From assembly GCA_019638115.1 (NCBI GenBank), contig JAHBUK010000004.1:412794-476793 (forward strand): a stretch of DNA of 64,000 nt, read 5' to 3'. Position numbers and translations under genes: made by a program. Below the pieces are notes generated by a model. The model did no database searches. It was not told the DNA's origin and worked only from the letters and a program-made list of their open reading frames with translations. Every line of letters starts with the position of its first letter. Position 1 is the stretch's first letter. This document shows, piece by piece, positions 39,269-47,631 of the stretch. The stretch comes from Flavobacteriales bacterium. GTDB taxonomy: Bacteria; Bacteroidota; Bacteroidia; Flavobacteriales_F; PHOS-HE28.

Positions 39269-40996
39269 TCAGAAGGCGTAGGTGGCTCCCCCCAGCACCA
39301 AGCCACGTTGCACGGGGTAGCGGTACCAGCGCTCGTACTTGCTGGCGCTCAGGTTGCTGATGTCCAGAAATACGCTCAAACGCTTGGTATAGCGGTACTC
39401 AAGACCGAGGTAAAGGTCCAGGAAGCCGTCCAACTCGAGGGTCTCGTAGAGGATGCCGGGCGCCACGATCTCGTTGCCACGTGCTTTTCTGCGTCCCAGG
39501 AACTGTGCTTCGCCTTTGATGATGAGCTTCTGGCGCAGGTCGTAGACGGCTCCCAAGGCGAGTTCGTAAGGGGGCAGGTTCCACGCCTCTGCTTGCAGGC
39601 GGGTCTCGTAGGTGGCCACGTCCAGTCGCGCGGTCACATCCACGGTGTTCTTCACGTGGTAGCGCAGCTCGCCACCCACGTTAAAGATGTCCACCCGGTC
39701 GTAGGCGGGCACCATACGATCACCTAAGCGTATGTTGGGATCGTTCGGGAAGGGCTGGTTGGGTACGTTCACGAAGAGGGCCATATCCGCCACCCGGCTG
39801 CGGCTCACCCGCACATCAAAGGCCACCCGGCTGCTGAAACTACCACGCAGCCCTCCGTACAGATCGTACAGCTTGCTGCTGTTGGTAAGCGAGGGTGCGC
39901 CCACCAGCCATGGGTTCTGGCGGGTAAGGCTGCGGAAACTGTTGCGGCTGCGCTCTCCTTGCAGGCCCACGTAGGGCACCAGCACATCCTCGAACAGGCT
40001 GTAGCTGGCGTAGGCGTTGGGGAAGAAGTGGAAACTGGTGGAGCCGAGCGCATCGATGTAAATGCCTGCACCCACCTTCACCAAGTACTTGTCGCCCCGC
40101 GTGCTCACATGCGGCATAAAGCCGGTAAGGGTTCCGTTCTGCGCGAAATCACCGATGATGCCGCCCACGAATCCGCGGTAAGCGTTGTTGTCTATGAGCA
40201 CGCCAAGGCCATAGGTCTCAGAGCCTTCGTGCATGGCCAGATCGGCGGTGAGGCGCACGTTGGTCTCGCGGCTGCCGGTGAGGTTGGAATAGCTGTGCAC
40301 TTCGAGCCCCACATCGTGCGCGATCTTGGCGCTATCCGTGGTCAAGCTGCGGATGCGTCCTGCAAAGCCGACATCGTTGTACACCTGTTTCAGCACATCG
40401 TCGGGCGGTGCAAGCGTGCTTATCAGGTTCTGTATGCTGTCGTTGTTGGCGTAGCCGAAATAGCTCACGCGTCGGCGATCATAGATCAGACGCCCCATCA
40501 CCTCGTGCGTGCGCAACAGGTGTTTGTAGTACCCGTCCACACTGTTGAAGCTGTAGTCGCTCGGCCCCACGTCGTCCAAACCGCCGTTGCTGCTGAAGTG
40601 CTTGGCATGCAGACCGTAGGAGTTGTTGCGCGAACGGGTCTGATCGAAGTAGAGCTCGCCCAAGGGCGTGGTGTACAGGCCGAAACCGCCTTTTACATAG
40701 CCTTTGTAGAGGCGCTGTTGGGTGGCTTCCAATTTCACCTTGGCGGGCGAAATGCTGTCCACGCGTGCCGGTATGTCGGCCTTGGCATCGATCACGCGGT
40801 AGGTCACCGGGATGTCCGGCAGGATGGTGTCCAGCATCTCGGGCCGGATGTCCACTTTCTGCACATCGCGGATGGTGGGCGTGAAGTAGCCTTGGATGAC
40901 GAACTCGCCACCGGCTTGTGGGTCCTGTGCGAGCAACGCGGTACCGGCCAAGAGAACGGCCGCAGCGGTCAGTTGGATCTTCATGGCGGTGCTCAT
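39269..40996 (-). CDS. Outer-membrane beta-barrel protein (TonB-receptor-like barrel, no plug)
   Basis: A 575-residue protein with a signal peptide, MKIQLTAAAVLLAGTALLAQ, starting at residue 5. After a short periplasmic part (VIQGYFTPTIRDVQKVDIRP), the sequence alternates polar and aromatic residues in strands such as GYVKGGFGLYTTPLGELYFD and ends RGLVLGGATYAF, with a terminal aromatic as in outer-membrane barrels. Bacteroidota homologues are often named TonB-dependent receptors, but there is no visible plug domain or TonB box, so transport is not shown. Its start overlaps the stop of the upstream TPR gene by four bases, so the two are translationally coupled and probably work together in the envelope. 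Confidence 0.75.
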   Translation of the reverse strand: MSTAMKIQLTAAAVLLAGTALLAQDPQAGGEFVIQGYFTPTIRDVQKVDIRPEMLDTILPDIPVTYRVIDAKADIPARVDSISPAKVKLEATQQRLYKGYVKGGFGLYTTPLGELYFDQTRSRNNSYGLHAKHFSSNGGLDDVGPSDYSFNSVDGYYKHLLRTHEVMGRLIYDRRRVSYFGYANNDSIQNLISTLAPPDDVLKQVYNDVGFAGRIRSLTTDSAKIAHDVGLEVHSYSNLTGSRETNVRLTADLAMHEGSETYGLGVLIDNNAYRGFVGGIIGDFAQNGTLTGFMPHVSTRGDKYLVKVGAGIYIDALGSTSFHFFPNAYASYSLFEDVLVPYVGLQGERSRNSFRSLTRQNPWLVGAPSLTNSSKLYDLYGGLRGSFSSRVAFDVRVSRSRVADMALFVNVPNQPFPNDPNIRLGDRMVPAYDRVDIFNVGGELRYHVKNTVDVTARLDVATYETRLQAEAWNLPPYELALGAVYDLRQKLIIKGEAQFLGRRKARGNEIVAPGILYETLELDGFLDLYLGLEYRYTKRLSVFLDISNLSASKYERWYRYPVQRGLVLGGATYAF

Positions 40997-43900
40997 TGTC
41001 CGTTGCTGTTACCGGGAAGGGTGATCTCCATGTCCTCTTGTGGGCTGGGCACATTGCGCGGTGCCTCACTGTCCTGAATGTCCCGCAAGCGCTGGCGGGC
41101 CTGTTCCACCAGCTCGGGCTCGGTGCTGTTGTCCGCAACACTTTGCAGGGTGGCCTTGGCTTGGAAGAGGTCGCCGAGCTGCACGTAAACATCGCCCAGC
41201 AGGATGAAGCAGCGCGCTTTCCAATGGTCGTAGGCCGGGTAGCGCTTCACGAACTCGAAGACCTCCTTCTCGGCATCGCGGTGGCGGCCCTGCAGGTAGC
41301 GCACGTAGCACTGGAAGTATTTGGCCTCGGCTCCCAAGGCGTTGGTGCTGGCGGCGCTCACGGCCTTGAAGGCGTTGTAGGCGGCATCGTAGGCCGCTTT
41401 GTCCAGTTCGGCCTTGGCAACCACCAGACCGGCTTCGGCCTTCAGGTCGGCATTGGCATCGGTGTTGGCGCTCACGCGCGCGGCCACCACTGCGGCTTCG
41501 GCGGGGCGGCCCATTTCCAGCAGGCAGCGCATCTGGCCCACTTGGGCGGCCAGCTTGTTCTGCGGGAATGTGGCCACTTCCTCCAGGCGAGCGAAGTGCA
41601 CGCGTGCTCCCTCCCAGCGCTTCTGGCGGTAGTGGATGTCGCTGGCGCCGAACAGGGCGCTCTCCAGGAACTGTGCGGCGTTCTCCTGGATCACGGCCTC
41701 CAGGTCGGGCAGGGCTTCGTCGTAACGCGCATCGCGGTAGTGGCAATCGCCACGGTAGAAACGTGCGTTGATCGCGAAAGCACCCTTGGGGTACTTGTTC
41801 AGGTAGTCGCCCAGGGAACCGATGGCCTGTGCGCACTTTCCATCGTTGTAGAGCATCTCCGCACTGCGGAAGTATTTCTCGTCCAGATCGAAGGTGGCGG
41901 GGTCCACGAACTTCAGGCTGCGCAGGTAGGTCTCCCACTCGGACACGCGCCCCTGCTGCACATAGATGGACTCGATGAAGGTGAGTGCTTCCTTGGATCC
42001 GTCCATGGTGGGGTACTTGGTAACGATGCCCTTCAACTCGGACAACGCCTGCTCGGTATTGCCCTGGCGCTGGTACACCAGGCCGCGCTGCAGCATGCTC
42101 TGCCGCACATGCGGGCTGTTGGGGTGCTGCTCGATCACCTGGCCGTAGTACCGCAGCGCATCGGCATCGTTGTTCTGGTTGATGTAGGTCTCGGCCAGTT
42201 GGTACTTGGCATCGGCGGCGTAGCGGGAATCGGGGCGATCGCTCAGCAGGCTGCGCAGCGTGGCGATCTTGCCTTGTGGATCACGCACCAAGCCCTGCAC
42301 CACACCTTTCTGGTACATGGCGTAGTCCTTGTCCGGCGCGTTGATCAAGGCGGCATCACTGTACCACTTCAGCGCGTTGGCATTGTCGCGGGTCACGAAG
42401 TAGCTGTCGCCGATGCGCATCATGGCATCGGCACGCTGGCGGGGTTCGCCTTGGCGGGTGGCCACGAAACGGCGGAAAGAGATCACGGCCTCCTCGTAGT
42501 TCTTCATCTTGAAGAAGGTGTAGCCCATGCCGTAGCCCGCCTGCTCGTACAGATCGGTGGCATAGGCGCCGGGCGAATTGCGCAGGTCGTTGTACTTGCG
42601 CAATGCGGCCTGCATGTCGCCCGCTCCGTAGTGCGACTCGGCCATCCAGTAGTGGGCCAGCGCGTTCACCTTCTGGTTCACCGGGTACACCAGGGCCCGC
42701 TCGAAGAATTTCACCGCGCTGGCATACTGGCGCCCCTCATAGAGCTCCACCCCACGGTCGTAGGCCAAACGCTGGTAGGCCTCCCGCAAGCGCAGGTCCT
42801 TGTTCTTGATCTCGTCCAGGGCGGCCAACGCGGCCTCGTAGTTCTTGGTGCGCAGGTACACGTTCAGCAGGAACTCGTAGGCCTCGTCGCGCCGGGGCGT
42901 GTTGGGATAGGCCTTCAGGTAGTTCTGCAGGGCATTGATGGCCTCGTGGTAGGGGTCGAAGCTCAGTTCGTAGGCCAGCTTGGCGTACTGGAAGAGCGCA
43001 TCCTCCGTCACCTTGGGATCGTTGCCCAACTCATAGGCCTTCTTGAAGGCGTTGCGGGCGTAGTTCTTCTCGTTCAGCTTCAGGTAGCAATCGGCCATGT
43101 GGTAAGTGGCCAGTTGCACGATGCTGTCGGTCCCGTTGGCCACCAGGTTGAATTCGGCCAAGGCCTTGCGGCAATCGCCGGTGCGGTAGTAGGTGTAGCC
43201 CAGGATGTAGCGGTCGCTGCGGTCCACACCGCTACGCTGGGCGCTCTTCTGCAGGTAGGGCAGCGCTTCCTCATAGCGGCCGTTGCGGTAGTTGGCCTCA
43301 CCCGCCAAACGGTTGATCTCGTTGATCCGCTTCACGCCCTTGGGGTCCGCCAGCATGGGCTTCACGTAGGCGTCCAGCGCATCGTACTTGCCTTGCAGAA
43401 AGAGGATCTCGGCGATGTAGAAGGGAACGATGCCCCCGAAGGCCTCGTCGCCCTTCAAGCGCTCGAAGCCTTGCAAAGCCGTTTCGTACTGGCCGCGCTC
43501 GTAGTGGATGTGCGAGGCGTAGTAGAGTGCCGGTGTGGCATAGATGCCGGCGCCTTCCTTCACCTCGGAGAATTCACCAAGGGCCCGATCACGATCATCG
43601 GTCTGGAAGTAGGCGTAACCGCGCTTGAAGCGGTATTCCTCCAACTCTTCGCGGTCCAGGCTGAAGCGGTCCACCTTGTCGCTCCAAGCCAGGGCGTCCT
43701 TCCACTTGCGCAGGTTGAAGGCGTGCCGGAACAGTTCGAGGCGAACAATGGGAACATGCTGACTTTCGGGGTGCTCAGCGATGAAGTGTTCGAGGCGTTG
43801 GCCCGCATCATCGTTGAAGAGGCGCACGGCGCACAAAGCGCGATGGAACTCGGCGTGGATACGCTCTCCGCGCTCGGGGTCGGCAATGCGCTCGATCACG

Positions 43901-44085
43901 CGGTCCAGCTCAAAAGCGGCCGCGCCGTACTTGGCTTTGGAGTATAGCTCCAGTGCATTGACCAGGTCGGCGTTGGCGTGTTCGTAGTGCGCGGGGCGTT
44001 GCGCATGGGCCTCGGAAAGCAGGAGCAGGGCCGCCGGCATGGCCAGCAGCAGCCCCCTGAGGAGCGGTCGGATGTGGGTTCCCAT
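40993..44085 (-). CDS. Large periplasmic TPR-repeat protein
   Basis: A 1030-residue protein with a signal peptide (MGTHIRPLLRGLLLAMPA... ending SEAHAQ) from the start at 44085; the longer frame to 44397 runs through the ftsE start region and is unlikely. Nearly the whole mature part is helical repeat, with about 20 TPR-type units such as YRNGRYEEALPYLQKS and YWMAESHYGAGDMQAALRKY. Such proteins act as scaffolds. The ATGA overlap with the barrel gene downstream suggests a two-protein envelope module. The partner and process are unknown. Confidence 0.85.
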   Translation of the reverse strand: MGTHIRPLLRGLLLAMPAALLLLSEAHAQRPAHYEHANADLVNALELYSKAKYGAAAFELDRVIERIADPERGERIHAEFHRALCAVRLFNDDAGQRLEHFIAEHPESQHVPIVRLELFRHAFNLRKWKDALAWSDKVDRFSLDREELEEYRFKRGYAYFQTDDRDRALGEFSEVKEGAGIYATPALYYASHIHYERGQYETALQGFERLKGDEAFGGIVPFYIAEILFLQGKYDALDAYVKPMLADPKGVKRINEINRLAGEANYRNGRYEEALPYLQKSAQRSGVDRSDRYILGYTYYRTGDCRKALAEFNLVANGTDSIVQLATYHMADCYLKLNEKNYARNAFKKAYELGNDPKVTEDALFQYAKLAYELSFDPYHEAINALQNYLKAYPNTPRRDEAYEFLLNVYLRTKNYEAALAALDEIKNKDLRLREAYQRLAYDRGVELYEGRQYASAVKFFERALVYPVNQKVNALAHYWMAESHYGAGDMQAALRKYNDLRNSPGAYATDLYEQAGYGMGYTFFKMKNYEEAVISFRRFVATRQGEPRQRADAMMRIGDSYFVTRDNANALKWYSDAALINAPDKDYAMYQKGVVQGLVRDPQGKIATLRSLLSDRPDSRYAADAKYQLAETYINQNNDADALRYYGQVIEQHPNSPHVRQSMLQRGLVYQRQGNTEQALSELKGIVTKYPTMDGSKEALTFIESIYVQQGRVSEWETYLRSLKFVDPATFDLDEKYFRSAEMLYNDGKCAQAIGSLGDYLNKYPKGAFAINARFYRGDCHYRDARYDEALPDLEAVIQENAAQFLESALFGASDIHYRQKRWEGARVHFARLEEVATFPQNKLAAQVGQMRCLLEMGRPAEAAVVAARVSANTDANADLKAEAGLVVAKAELDKAAYDAAYNAFKAVSAASTNALGAEAKYFQCYVRYLQGRHRDAEKEVFEFVKRYPAYDHWKARCFILLGDVYVQLGDLFQAKATLQSVADNSTEPELVEQARQRLRDIQDSEAPRNVPSPQEDMEITLPGNSNGQ

Positions 44086-44293
44086 CAGGCGATCAAAGTT
44101 CCGGGGGTGGGTGGGGACGGCTTGGTGCGAAAGGGTGGACTTATCCACGCGCGGGTGTTCACCTGTTGCGACGCGGCAAAAGCCCGGGGCCAAGTGCGCA
44201 AGCGAGCACCGTGCCGCAGTGAAGAACGCACGCCTTCCTCCGGAAATTTTGACCTTTGAGCGCAGCCCCTTCCGCGCTGCGGCCTTTGCGACC

Positions 44294-44983
44294 ATGAGCG
44301 ACTCCCCCATCATCCTACTGCACGGTGTGCGCATTTTCCAGCGCGAGAACCTGGTGCTGAACAACGTGGACCTCACCGTGCACAAAGGCGAGTTCATCTA
44401 CCTCATCGGCCGCACGGGCAGTGGTAAGAGCAGCCTCATGCGCACCCTTTACGGCGACCTGCCGCTGCGCGAAGGCGAAGGCCACGTGGCCGGTTTCGAC
44501 CTGGCCAAACTGAAACGCTCCCAGGTGCCCTACCTGCGGCGCAAGATCGGCGTGGTGTTCCAGGATTTCCAGCTGCTGAGCGACCGCACGGTGAACGACA
44601 ACCTGCTCTTCGTGCTCAAGGCCACCGGCTGGAAGGAGCGCAAACGCATGGACGAGCGCGTTCAACAGGTGCTGGAGAAAGTGGGCCTGGCCAACAAAGG
44701 CTATAAGATGCCGCACGAATTGAGCGGTGGCGAACAACAGCGCGTGAGCATCGCCCGTGCCTTGCTGAACGACCCCGAACTTGTCCTGGCGGACGAGCCT
44801 ACCGGCAACCTGGACCCCGAGACCACCGAGGAGATCCTGGACCTGCTTTTCGCCATCAGCGCCAGTGGCAGCAGCGTTATCATGGCCACACACGACTACA
44901 CCCACATGAAGAAGATCAACACCCGGGTGGTGCGCTGCGAAGAAGGACGCCTGCTGGAGTTGAGCGCGGCGGGAGCCGTCTGA
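44294..44983 (+). CDS. ftsE: FtsE-like ABC transporter ATP-binding protein
   Basis: A 229-residue ATPase that, as FtsE, pairs with FtsX to control septal cell-wall hydrolases. It has Walker A GRTGSGKS (residues 39-46), the Q-loop in VVFQDFQLL, the signature LSGGEQQR, Walker B LVLADEPTGNLD and the H-loop MATHDY. IILLHGVRIFQRENLVLNNV is typical of FtsE in Bacteroidota. The start at 44294 is chosen because the upstream extension is not conserved-looking. No ftsX is adjacent; LolD-type lipoprotein export ATPases are an alternative. GACCTTTG, close to the -7 consensus, lies upstream. Confidence 0.85.
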   Translation: MSDSPIILLHGVRIFQRENLVLNNVDLTVHKGEFIYLIGRTGSGKSSLMRTLYGDLPLREGEGHVAGFDLAKLKRSQVPYLRRKIGVVFQDFQLLSDRTVNDNLLFVLKATGWKERKRMDERVQQVLEKVGLANKGYKMPHELSGGEQQRVSIARALLNDPELVLADEPTGNLDPETTEEILDLLFAISASGSSVIMATHDYTHMKKINTRVVRCEEGRLLELSAAGAV

Positions 44984-45075
44984 GTGTTGAGTAGCGAGTG
45001 ATGAGTAGCGAGTAGCGAGTGGCGAGTAGGCACAAGGCCATACTCGCCACTCGTCACTCATCACTCGCTACTCCT
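44982..45075. repeat. Heptamer short-tandem-repeat array with inverted arms
   Basis: The left arm is seven 7-bp units of gagtagc type (44982-45030, 49 bases). The right arm is five units of the complementary type, tactcgc/cactcgt/cactcat (45041-45075). The array begins inside the ftsE stop codon region, and the other arm overlaps the end of the convergent glycosyltransferase gene, whose last codons Ser-Ser-Glu-stop are repeat-derived. It can fold as a hairpin and may act as a shared terminator. Confidence 0.88.
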
Positions 45076-46188
45076 GAGCAGTTCCACGATCCGTTCCGCG
45101 TTCCGCTGGTTGCTGAAGCGCTCACCCAGCACCTTCACACGTTGTTCCAGCGCTGCGCCGTTGGCGGGTTCGGTCATGCAGTCCAGGATGCTCACGCGCA
45201 TGGCCCGCGGGTCGTCGTGCACATGGCAAAGACTTTCCAGACCGGTGCCTTCCACCATGGGCGTATTGCACACCACGTGACGGCCGGTGAAGAGGCAGAG
45301 AAGCAGCTTCAGCTTGATGCCCGTGGCCTGGAAGGTGGGCAGCACGTTCACCTGCGCCTCGCGCACCAGGCGGTGGATCTCTTCGGTGCCGATGTTCTCG
45401 CGCAGCTCCACGTTGGGCGCCTTTGCCACCTCCCGCTTCAGTTCGGCGCTGGCATCGCTGCCGGCGATCACCAGTTGCGCGTCCAGCCCGTTGAAGACCT
45501 TGCGCACCAGAAAGAGCGCGGCCTGGTCGTTCTCCGCCACGCCGAGGGCACCGTGGTAGAACGCGAAGCGGCCCAGGCCTTCGGGCACACGCACGGTATC
45601 CACCGCGTGGAAGGCCGGGATGTGCACCACGTTGTGGAAGTGTGATCCGAAGTAGGCCTCGTCCTTGGGAGAGATGGCCAGGATGCGGTCGGCCTCGCTG
45701 AGCACGGGCTCGAAACGCTGCAGCTTGCGGGCCTCGTTGATGAAATAGCTGCGCCGGAAACTGCTGCTTGCGGCCTTGGCGAGTGCGGCGTAGTAATCGT
45801 GCTCCACGTTGTGGGCACGCACCAGACGCGTGCGGCCATGCAGGCGCGGATCGCCCAGGTGGTAGCAGCAGTGCAGCCCCTCGAAAAGGATGGGATGCTC
45901 GTCCTGCAGGAGGCGGTCCAGCAGGGCGTCGCTGCGGCGGCTCACCACCACGTAGGGCAGGCTGCTGAAGAGTTGCAGTTTGCCCAGCTTGCGGGGGTAG
46001 TAGTACACCTTGTGGCACAGGCGTTCCAGCTCCTTGGCCTTGGGCCTGCCGTACTGGAAACAATGCAGGTGCACCCGCACGCCCAGTTCGGCCAATGCCT
46101 TCACCTTGTAGTACACGTCGATCACGCCACCGTAGCTCGGTGGTGCCGGAACATCGAAGCTTACGATATGCAGGTGCTGCTCAACCAA
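45061..46188 (-). CDS. Glycosyltransferase (GT4-like)
   Basis: A cytoplasmic sugar transferase of 375 residues, probably building a surface polysaccharide. The N-terminal Rossmann-like part starts HIVSFDVPAPPSYGGVIDVY, with the typical glycine loop for nucleotide sugar use. The C-terminal part has FYHGALGVAENDQAALFLV and IAGSDASAELKREVAK, then a late segment, NVLPTFQATGIKLKLLLCL, and NTPMVEGTGLE in place of the usual E-x7-E region. Donor and acceptor are unknown. It overlaps the preceding glycosyltransferase gene by eight bases, so they form an operon. The last three residues and the stop come from a heptamer repeat array. Confidence 0.85.
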   Translation of the reverse strand: MVEQHLHIVSFDVPAPPSYGGVIDVYYKVKALAELGVRVHLHCFQYGRPKAKELERLCHKVYYYPRKLGKLQLFSSLPYVVVSRRSDALLDRLLQDEHPILFEGLHCCYHLGDPRLHGRTRLVRAHNVEHDYYAALAKAASSSFRRSYFINEARKLQRFEPVLSEADRILAISPKDEAYFGSHFHNVVHIPAFHAVDTVRVPEGLGRFAFYHGALGVAENDQAALFLVRKVFNGLDAQLVIAGSDASAELKREVAKAPNVELRENIGTEEIHRLVREAQVNVLPTFQATGIKLKLLLCLFTGRHVVCNTPMVEGTGLESLCHVHDDPRAMRVSILDCMTEPANGAALEQRVKVLGERFSNQRNAERIVELLRSSE

Positions 46189-47551
46189 TGCTCTGTAGGA
46201 ACGCTTTCAGCGTCTCCTGCTCGCTTGCGCCATTGAGCGAAGCGGCCGCGAAAGTAGCCTTTTCACGCAGGGCGGAATGCCGCGCGGGATCGGCCTGCAG
46301 GGCCTTCACCTCGGCCACCAAGCGGGCCGATTCCGGGCTGGGTACCACCACGCCGGCACCGAACTTCCGCACGATGCCTGCCACCTCGGGCAGGTCGGTG
46401 ACCAGGGCCGGTATGCCGGCGCGGAAGTAGTCGAAGAGCTTGTTGGGCAGGCTGAAGCGGTAGTTCAGGTTGGTGTCCTTGTCCAGCGAGAGGCCCAGGT
46501 CGGCGTTGCGGGTGTAGCGCATCATCTCCTCGTAGGGCATGCGCGGCAGCAGGCGCACGCGGTCGTGCAGGCCGTGCTCCTGCACCAAGCGCTCCAACAC
46601 CGGCCAGGCATCGCCCCCGCCGATCAGCAACAACAGGGCACCGGGTAGCTCGCGCATGGCCAGCACGGCCTCTTCCCCACCCCGCTGCACATTGATGCCA
46701 CTGCCCTGCAACACCAGTATGAAACGGTCCGAGGGCAGGCCCAGCTCCGTGCGCGTAGGCAGCGGCCCCAGTTCGCGCGGCATGGGGATGTTGCGCACCA
46801 CGGTGATCCACTCTTGACCACCCGCGCTGAGCGATCCTGAGCGCGAGTCGAAGGACGAAGCGCGGGTATCACCGCCCCGCGCACCCTCGCCGAGCGATGC
46901 TGAGCGCGAGTCGAAGGACGAGGCGCGGGACTCAGTCGATGCAACAGGTTCATGCTCACTGTTGGAGGGAACACCTGCGCTTCGACTCCGCTCAGCGAAG
47001 GTGTTTCCGCGGCGCTCAGCGATGGTGTTCCCATTCACAAGGGAACGCGCGCCTCGACTCCGCTCGGCGAGCGTTCCGTATCGCTTCCGGTACGCATTTG
47101 CGATGCTGTCGTTCACCGTGATCACATGCCGCAGCTTGGGGAAGATCCAGCGCTCGATGGCCAGCCAGACCTTGCGCGCAAAACGCCCTTCCAACTCGGG
47201 CACTTCGGTGAAGTACTCATGGCTGTCGTAGACCAAATGCTTGCGACGCATACGCGCCACCAGGAAGGCCGGCAGCAAAGTGTCCAGGTCGTTGGCCACT
47301 ATGAGGGAGCAGCGCGCAAAGAGCAGCATGAGGAACAAGCGCTTGGCATACTCGGCATAGAACAAAGGCCCCTTGCGGAAGATGAGCCGCATGCGCTTGG
47401 TGGCGTAGGGCCGCTGCAGCGGCAGGCTACCCGGCAGTTTGCGCCCCACCAGCAGCACCTCATAACCCAACTCCTGCAACACGGTGCAGGTGCGGTGTAC
47501 CCGGTTATCGGTCACCAGGTCGTTGGTTACGCAAACGATGGCGCGGCGCAT
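46181..47551 (-). CDS. Glycosyltransferase with an 86-residue REP-derived insert
   Basis: A GT4-type transferase of 456 residues from the start at 47551 (MRRAIVCVTNDLVTDNRVHR). The N-terminal domain has LIVANDLDTLLPAFLVARM and LVYDSHEYFTEVPELEG. The C-terminal donor-binding domain has VVRNIPMP, FILVLQGSGINVQRGGEEAV, LLLIGGGDAWPVLE and LPNKLFDYFRAGIPALVTD, with the latter carrying the donor-sugar contact region. Between them lies a low-complexity stretch (about residues 160-245) such as ASSFDSRSASLGEGARGG, produced by REP palindromes read in frame. It falls in the interdomain loop just before VTVVRNIP, so activity may be kept. Operon with the following transferase. Confidence 0.88.
   Translation of the reverse strand: MRRAIVCVTNDLVTDNRVHRTCTVLQELGYEVLLVGRKLPGSLPLQRPYATKRMRLIFRKGPLFYAEYAKRLFLMLLFARCSLIVANDLDTLLPAFLVARMRRKHLVYDSHEYFTEVPELEGRFARKVWLAIERWIFPKLRHVITVNDSIANAYRKRYGTLAERSRGARSLVNGNTIAERRGNTFAERSRSAGVPSNSEHEPVASTESRASSFDSRSASLGEGARGGDTRASSFDSRSGSLSAGGQEWITVVRNIPMPRELGPLPTRTELGLPSDRFILVLQGSGINVQRGGEEAVLAMRELPGALLLLIGGGDAWPVLERLVQEHGLHDRVRLLPRMPYEEMMRYTRNADLGLSLDKDTNLNYRFSLPNKLFDYFRAGIPALVTDLPEVAGIVRKFGAGVVVPSPESARLVAEVKALQADPARHSALREKATFAAASLNGASEQETLKAFLQSIG
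46817..47074. repeat. Cluster of four REP palindromes inside a glycosyltransferase gene
   Basis: Two copies read CTGAGCGCGAGTCGAAGG (near 46837 and 46900) and two read in the other sense, CTTCGACTCCGCTCAG (near 46980) and CTCGACTCCGCTCGG (near 47053). A partial GCGCTCAGCGATGG copy lies between. The cluster is 258 bases, exactly 86 codons, so the gene frame stays open. Confidence 0.82.
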
Positions 47552-47582
47552 GGGGCACATCCCGCAGGGCGGGTGCTGCAAA

Positions 47583-47615
47583 GGAACGGCCCGGAGCAAT
47601 GCCCCGGGCCGTTCC
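47583..47615 (-). terminator. Terminator after the S74-domain T9SS gene
   Basis: GGAACGGCCCGG pairs with CCGGGCCGTTCC, followed on the minus strand by TTTGC. It separates the T9SS gene from the glycosyltransferase operon. Confidence 0.78.
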
Positions 47616-47631
47616 TCGCTTGCAGGACTAC

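Noticed and set aside
39269..40996. Naming the barrel a TonB-dependent receptor
   Set aside because: No plug domain or TonB box is visible, so only a barrel assignment is supported.
40918..43947. 1009-codon open frame on the plus strand
   Set aside because: Antisense to the TPR gene; low-complexity Val/Gly/His-rich composition and no signal or domain.
46817..47074. Frameshift or assembly error in the glycosyltransferase
   Set aside because: The insert is exactly 86 codons, both flanking domains are intact, and the sequence is recognisable REP DNA.
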